This document shows, one piece after another, positions 5,066 to 9,766 of a DNA stretch of 9,766 bases; within the stretch, counting starts at the first letter, position 1, and the number at the start of each line of letters is the position of its first letter. The translations under genes and the position numbers were made by a program. A model generated the notes under the pieces. That model was not told the origin of the DNA, did no database searches, and was given only the letters and a program-made list of their open reading frames with translations. The stretch comes from Burkholderia gladioli (GTDB lineage Bacteria > Pseudomonadota > Gammaproteobacteria > Burkholderiales > Burkholderiaceae): NCBI GenBank assembly GCA_009914575.1, contig WNEB01000044.1:1-9766 (forward strand). The letters run 5' to 3'.

Positions 5066-6349
5066 TTAAGGGGCCGGCACGGGTTCCGCCGGAGACGCGG
5101 CGCCGCGCAGCGCGGGCAGCCGCAGCAGCGCGCGCGTACCGCGCGGCGCGGCATCGAGCAATTCGATCGTGCCGCCCAGCCGCGCGGCGGCGCTGAAGGC
5201 CAGATACAGGCCGACGCCATTGCCGCCCTGGGTGCTGTCCACCGGCGCCGTGCCGAGCGATTCGCGCAGGGCCGGCGGAATGCCCGGCCCGTTGTCGACC
5301 ACCTCGAACACGATCGTGTCGCGGTCGGACTGACGCGTGAGCCGCGCCTGCAGCGTCACGCGGTCGCGGCTCGCGCGGGCCGCGTTGTCGAGCAGGATGG
5401 TGAGGATTTGGCCGATCGCCACCGTATCCTCCAGATCGGCGCCGGACGGCCCCGCGCCGATCTGCTCGAACTGCACATGCGGATGGCGCAGCCGCCAGTG
5501 ACGACCGAACGTGTCCAGCCAGTTGGCCACGTTCTCGCGCGTGGCCGGCCCCGAGGCACGGCTGCGCAGCCGCGCCAGCGCCGAGGTGCACTGCGTCATC
5601 TGCTCTTCGAGCACCTTGAGGTCGGCGTCGTACGGCGCCAGCCCGGCATCGGTGCGCGCCGCGTCGCGCAATTCCTCGGTCAGCATCGCGATGGTGGACA
5701 GCGGCGTGCCCATTTCGTGGGCCACGGTGGCCGCCTGCACGCCGAGCGCGACGGCCCGCTCGTCGCGCAGCAGCCGTTGCTGCGCCTCGCCGAGCGCTGC
5801 GTCGCGCTGCCGCAGCGCGTTCGACATGCGCGCCACGAACCAGGCGATCAGGCCCACCGACACGATGAAGTTCACGCCCTGCCCGGCGCGGTAGTAGTCG
5901 AACAGGTTGGCCGGATTGTCGAGATTGAGCGGCACCGAATTGAAGCCGAGCGCGAAATAGCAGGCCACCGAGAACGCCGCGAGCCAGACCATCAGGTGCC
6001 ACGGCAGCACGGCGGCGGCAATCGCCAGCGAAGGCAGGTACAGCGAGACGAACGGATTGGTGGTGCCGCCGGACAAAAACAGCAGCGCCGTGAACGCGCC
6101 GATGTCGACCCACAGCTGGCCCATCAGCTCGAAATAGGTTTCGGGGCGGGCGCGCAGCACGCGCAGCCAGGTCAGCCCGTTGAACACGACCTCGAGCGCG
6201 ATCACGCTCAGCATGGCCGGCAACGGCAGGTTCGCGCAGAAAAAGGCTTGCGCCACGGCGATCGTGACGAGCTGGCCGACGATGGCCAGCGTGCGCAGCC
6301 AGAACAGGTTGCCGAGATTGACGCGGCCGGTGGTGGTGATTCTTTGCAT
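5066..6349 (-). CDS. regB: RegB/PrrB/RoxS-family membrane redox sensor histidine kinase
   Basis: This inner-membrane sensor kinase is the expected partner of the adjacent regulator. The 427-aa product has an N-terminal half with about six membrane segments (roughly residues 19-175). The loop GGTTNPF (94-100) matches the conserved heptapeptide linked to ubiquinone sensing in RegB. The phospho-acceptor is His211 in AATVAHEMGTPLSTI. Cys254 (EEQMTQCTSALARL) falls where RegB has its redox-active cysteine in the dimerisation region. The catalytic domain shows the N box LLDNAARAS (319-327), G1 DNGPGIP (352-358) and G2 GGNGVGLYLA (375-384). The C-terminal tail is Ala/Pro-rich. There is no clear ribosome binding site; the preceding CWC gene ends 12 bases upstream, suggesting translational coupling. 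Confidence 0.92.
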   Translation of the reverse strand: MQRITTTGRVNLGNLFWLRTLAIVGQLVTIAVAQAFFCANLPLPAMLSVIALEVVFNGLTWLRVLRARPETYFELMGQLWVDIGAFTALLFLSGGTTNPFVSLYLPSLAIAAAVLPWHLMVWLAAFSVACYFALGFNSVPLNLDNPANLFDYYRAGQGVNFIVSVGLIAWFVARMSNALRQRDAALGEAQQRLLRDERAVALGVQAATVAHEMGTPLSTIAMLTEELRDAARTDAGLAPYDADLKVLEEQMTQCTSALARLRSRASGPATRENVANWLDTFGRHWRLRHPHVQFEQIGAGPSGADLEDTVAIGQILTILLDNAARASRDRVTLQARLTRQSDRDTIVFEVVDNGPGIPPALRESLGTAPVDSTQGGNGVGLYLAFSAAARLGGTIELLDAAPRGTRALLRLPALRGAASPAEPVPAP

Positions 6350-6361
6350 GATCGGCGCAGT

Positions 6362-6610
6362 TTACTCTGTCGGATCGCCCTGGCCCTTGCCGACCCGACC
6401 CGCAGCCTGCCTGGCGAGCGCGCCCGCCAGACATTCGGGGCACAGGCACGGGCCGGCCGGATCCACCAGCGGCGGCAGCGCGGCGCACCAGCAGGCGAAT
6501 GGCTCGGCTTCGGTGGCGGCCCCGCGCTGCGCGCCCGCGCCGCAATCGAACGCGGCGGTGCACTGCGGGCAGCGCCGCGGGGCAGGTACGGCAGTTGCGG
6601 AGCGTGGCAT
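6362..6610 (-). CDS. Small cysteine-rich CWC family protein
   Basis: An 82-aa protein with the pattern CPQC (14-17), FDC (21-23), FACWC (38-42), then PCLCPEC (54-60). This fits the Cys_rich_CWC family, whose function is not known; the cysteine pairs suggest metal binding. It is soluble, with no signal peptide or membrane segment. It is the first gene of the minus-strand run and ends 12 bases before the redox sensor kinase, so a shared transcript and perhaps a role in redox or metal sensing are plausible, though this is inference. The start at 6610 is chosen because it directly precedes the first Cys cluster. An in-frame ATG at 6649 would add 13 residues, and neither has a convincing ribosome binding site. 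Confidence 0.75.
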   Translation of the reverse strand: MPRSATAVPAPRRCPQCTAAFDCGAGAQRGAATEAEPFACWCAALPPLVDPAGPCLCPECLAGALARQAAGRVGKGQGDPTE

Positions 6611-8574
<1,964 letters not shown>

Positions 8575-9265
8575 ACGACGACGAGACCACCGCCGCCAGC
8601 GCCCCGGCCACCGGGAGCGCAGGCGAGCGCAGCCGCACGCGCCCGAAGCCGGGCGAACGCCGCGTGCTGATCCTGCAGACGCTGGCCGCCATGCTGGAAG
8701 CGCCGAAGCGCGAAAAAATCACCACCGCCGCGCTCGCGGCGCGGCTCGACATCTCCGAGGCCGCGCTTTACCGCCATTTCGCCAGCAAGGCGCAAATGTT
8801 CGAAGGCCTGATCGAGTTCATCGAGAGCACGTTCTTCGGCCTGATCAACCAGATCGTCGAGAAAGAGCCGGACGGCGTGCTGCAGGCCCGCGCGATCGCG
8901 CTGATGCTGCTCGGCTTCGCGGCGAAGAATCGCGGCATGACGCGCGTGCTGACAGGCGAGGCGCTGGTCGGCGAGCACGAGCGGCTGGCCGAGCGCATCG
9001 AGCGGATGATCGAGCGCGTCGAGGCGTCGGTGCGGCAATGCCTGCGCGTCGCGCTGCTCGAATCGAACGCACGCGAAGGCGGTACGCCAGGCGCCGGTGC
9101 GACGCTGCCGGTCGGCTACGACCCGGCGACGCGCGCGAGCCTGCTGATCTCGTACGTGCTCGGCCGCTGGCACCGCTACGCGGGCAGCGGCTTCGCGACG
9201 GCGCCGCAGGAACACGCCGATGAACAACTGCAACTGATCCTGCGATAACACCGGCGAAAGCGGCA

Positions 9266-9299
9266 TGGCCCGGCCTTCGCGTTGGCGAAGGCCGGGCCA
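9266..9299. terminator. Strong hairpin after slmA, possibly bidirectional
   Basis: A perfect 15-bp stem, TGGCCCGGCCTTCGC (9266-9280) with GCGAAGGCCGGGCCA (9285-9299), and a GTTG loop lie 17 bases after the slmA stop. The plus strand has no T-run, but the position between convergent reading frames suggests termination. Confidence 0.65.
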
Positions 9300-9309
9300 C
9301 CTGTGCCGG

Positions 9310-9510
9310 TCAATGCACGAACGCCGTTTGCGACGCGCTCTGCATCATCCAATCGGCATCCTGCACGGCGGCGTACAGGCCGGCATAGCCCGCGCTCGCC
9401 GGCGCGAACGCCTCGGCTACCGATTCCCCCTCGTCCGCCGGAAAGACATCCCGATGGCCAGCGTCCAGCACATCCGGCATCGACTGATCTTGCCCCCGTT
9501 TCACGGACAC
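9310..9510 (-). CDS. Hypothetical protein, possibly 5'-truncated by the adjacent insertion sequence
   Basis: I do not recognise this 66-codon frame. Codon use is typical of the genome (mostly G or C at third positions), and it ends cleanly at a TGA at 9310-9312 in front of the shared hairpin, so it is probably coding. The product is acidic in the middle (DVFPADEGESVAEAF) and ends GYAGLYAAVQDADWMMQSAS and six more residues. There is no signal peptide or membrane segment. The GTG start at 9510 lies next to the left end of an insertion sequence and has no clear ribosome binding site. An ATG at 9480 would give 56 residues. It may be a complete small gene or the C-terminal remnant of a longer one cut by the insertion. 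Confidence 0.45.
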   Translation of the reverse strand: MSVKRGQDQSMPDVLDAGHRDVFPADEGESVAEAFAPASAGYAGLYAAVQDADWMMQSASQTAFVH

Positions 9511-9766
9511 CCCTATAAGCGATTAACTATCGCAATAGGAGGTGGACGATGACCAAGAGCAAGGCAGGCATAAAGGGGCAGGAGTTCAGCCTGGAGTTCA
9601 GGCAGCAGGCACTGTTGCGAGCGGCCACAGAAGGGGTAACCACGGTGGCTCGTGATCTGGGGTTGCAGCCTGCCCAGCTGTACAGTTGGCGCGCCCAGGC
9701 GCGGCGGCACGACCAGGACGATCAGGCACAACGCTTGGAGTTGGCCGAACATGCACGGCTCAAACG
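9511..9766 (+). mobile_element. IS3-type insertion sequence, left part (runs off window)
   Basis: An OrfA-type transposase gene with its own strong ribosome binding site begins 39 bases into this stretch and continues past the window end. The GC content and codon choices before it (CCTATAAGCGATTAACTATC) differ from the neighbours. The exact terminus cannot be fixed from one end; it probably lies near 9500-9512. Confidence 0.6.
9549..9766 (+). CDS. IS3-family transposase OrfA, N-terminal part (continues beyond window)
   Basis: OrfA provides the DNA-binding part of the IS3-family transposase and is normally fused to the OrfB catalytic domain by -1 frameshifting. The visible 72 codons start at an ATG with AGGAGGT (9537-9543) five bases upstream. 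The sequence EFSLEFRQQALLRAATEGVT, then VARDLGLQPAQLYSWRAQAR (about 33-52), is the helix-turn-helix of the transposase_8 type, with the usual x-LYxW ending. A charged helix follows (DQDDQAQRLELAEHARLK), fitting the leucine-zipper region. The frameshift site and OrfB lie outside the window, so intactness cannot be judged. The subgroup within IS3 is not determined. Confidence 0.8.
   Translation, partial: MTKSKAGIKGQEFSLEFRQQALLRAATEGVTTVARDLGLQPAQLYSWRAQARRHDQDDQAQRLELAEHARLK

Noticed and set aside
9265..9552. Plus-strand frames over the terminator and insertion-sequence boundary
   Set aside because: They begin inside the terminator hairpin, lack ribosome binding sites and show Arg/Pro-rich shadow translation.

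Overview
The window looks like chromosomal DNA of a beta-proteobacterium, most likely Burkholderia. It is GC-rich, with strong G/C preference at third codon positions. The gene run (COG0523/CobW metallochaperone, dksA, hslVU, a RegBA-type two-component pair, argB, a HAD nucleotidase, slmA) and the protein sequences fit that genus. Species-level naming would be a guess.

Layout: (1) Positions 2-994 hold the 3' part of a CobW/COG0523 GTPase gene with a very His-rich stretch. Its first 78 visible codons are not CobW sequence but a small mobile element, read through in frame. (2) Positions 1230-1443 hold a second, inverted copy of that element, with terminal inverted repeats and a perfect 8-bp target duplication. 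It lies between cobW and dksA. (3) dksA (1807-2223) encodes a DksA lacking three of the four zinc cysteines and ends in a classic terminator. (4) hslV-hslU (2498-4391) form an operon behind a probable sigma-32 promoter and end at a terminator shared with the convergent operon. (5) On the minus strand, a small cysteine-rich CWC protein, a RegB/PrrB-like redox sensor kinase and a RegA/PrrA-like regulator form a compact operon (6610 down to 4495). (6) Divergently, argB, a pyrimidine 5'-nucleotidase-like HAD gene and slmA follow in a tight, overlapping plus-strand run (6860-9248). (7) After a strong hairpin come a short minus-strand ORF, possibly truncated, and the start of an IS3-type insertion sequence running off the right edge.

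The most unusual item is the short repeated element. Both copies are non-autonomous (214 bp, and about 265 bp by inference), packed with hairpins, and open on both strands in the frame starting at element base 2. Element length plus the 8-bp duplication is a multiple of three in both size variants, so insertion at the right codon phase adds amino acids instead of breaking a gene. The copy in cobW appears to have done this, adding about 91 residues just after the region where the family's ETTG-type motif should lie. In effect this resembles the Rickettsia palindromic elements, but with the ends and target duplication of a transposable element. I cannot tell from sequence alone whether it is already described.

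The remaining genes are mostly housekeeping: stringent response and zinc (dksA, cobW), proteolysis (hslVU), redox sensing (regBA), arginine synthesis (argB) and division-site control (slmA).
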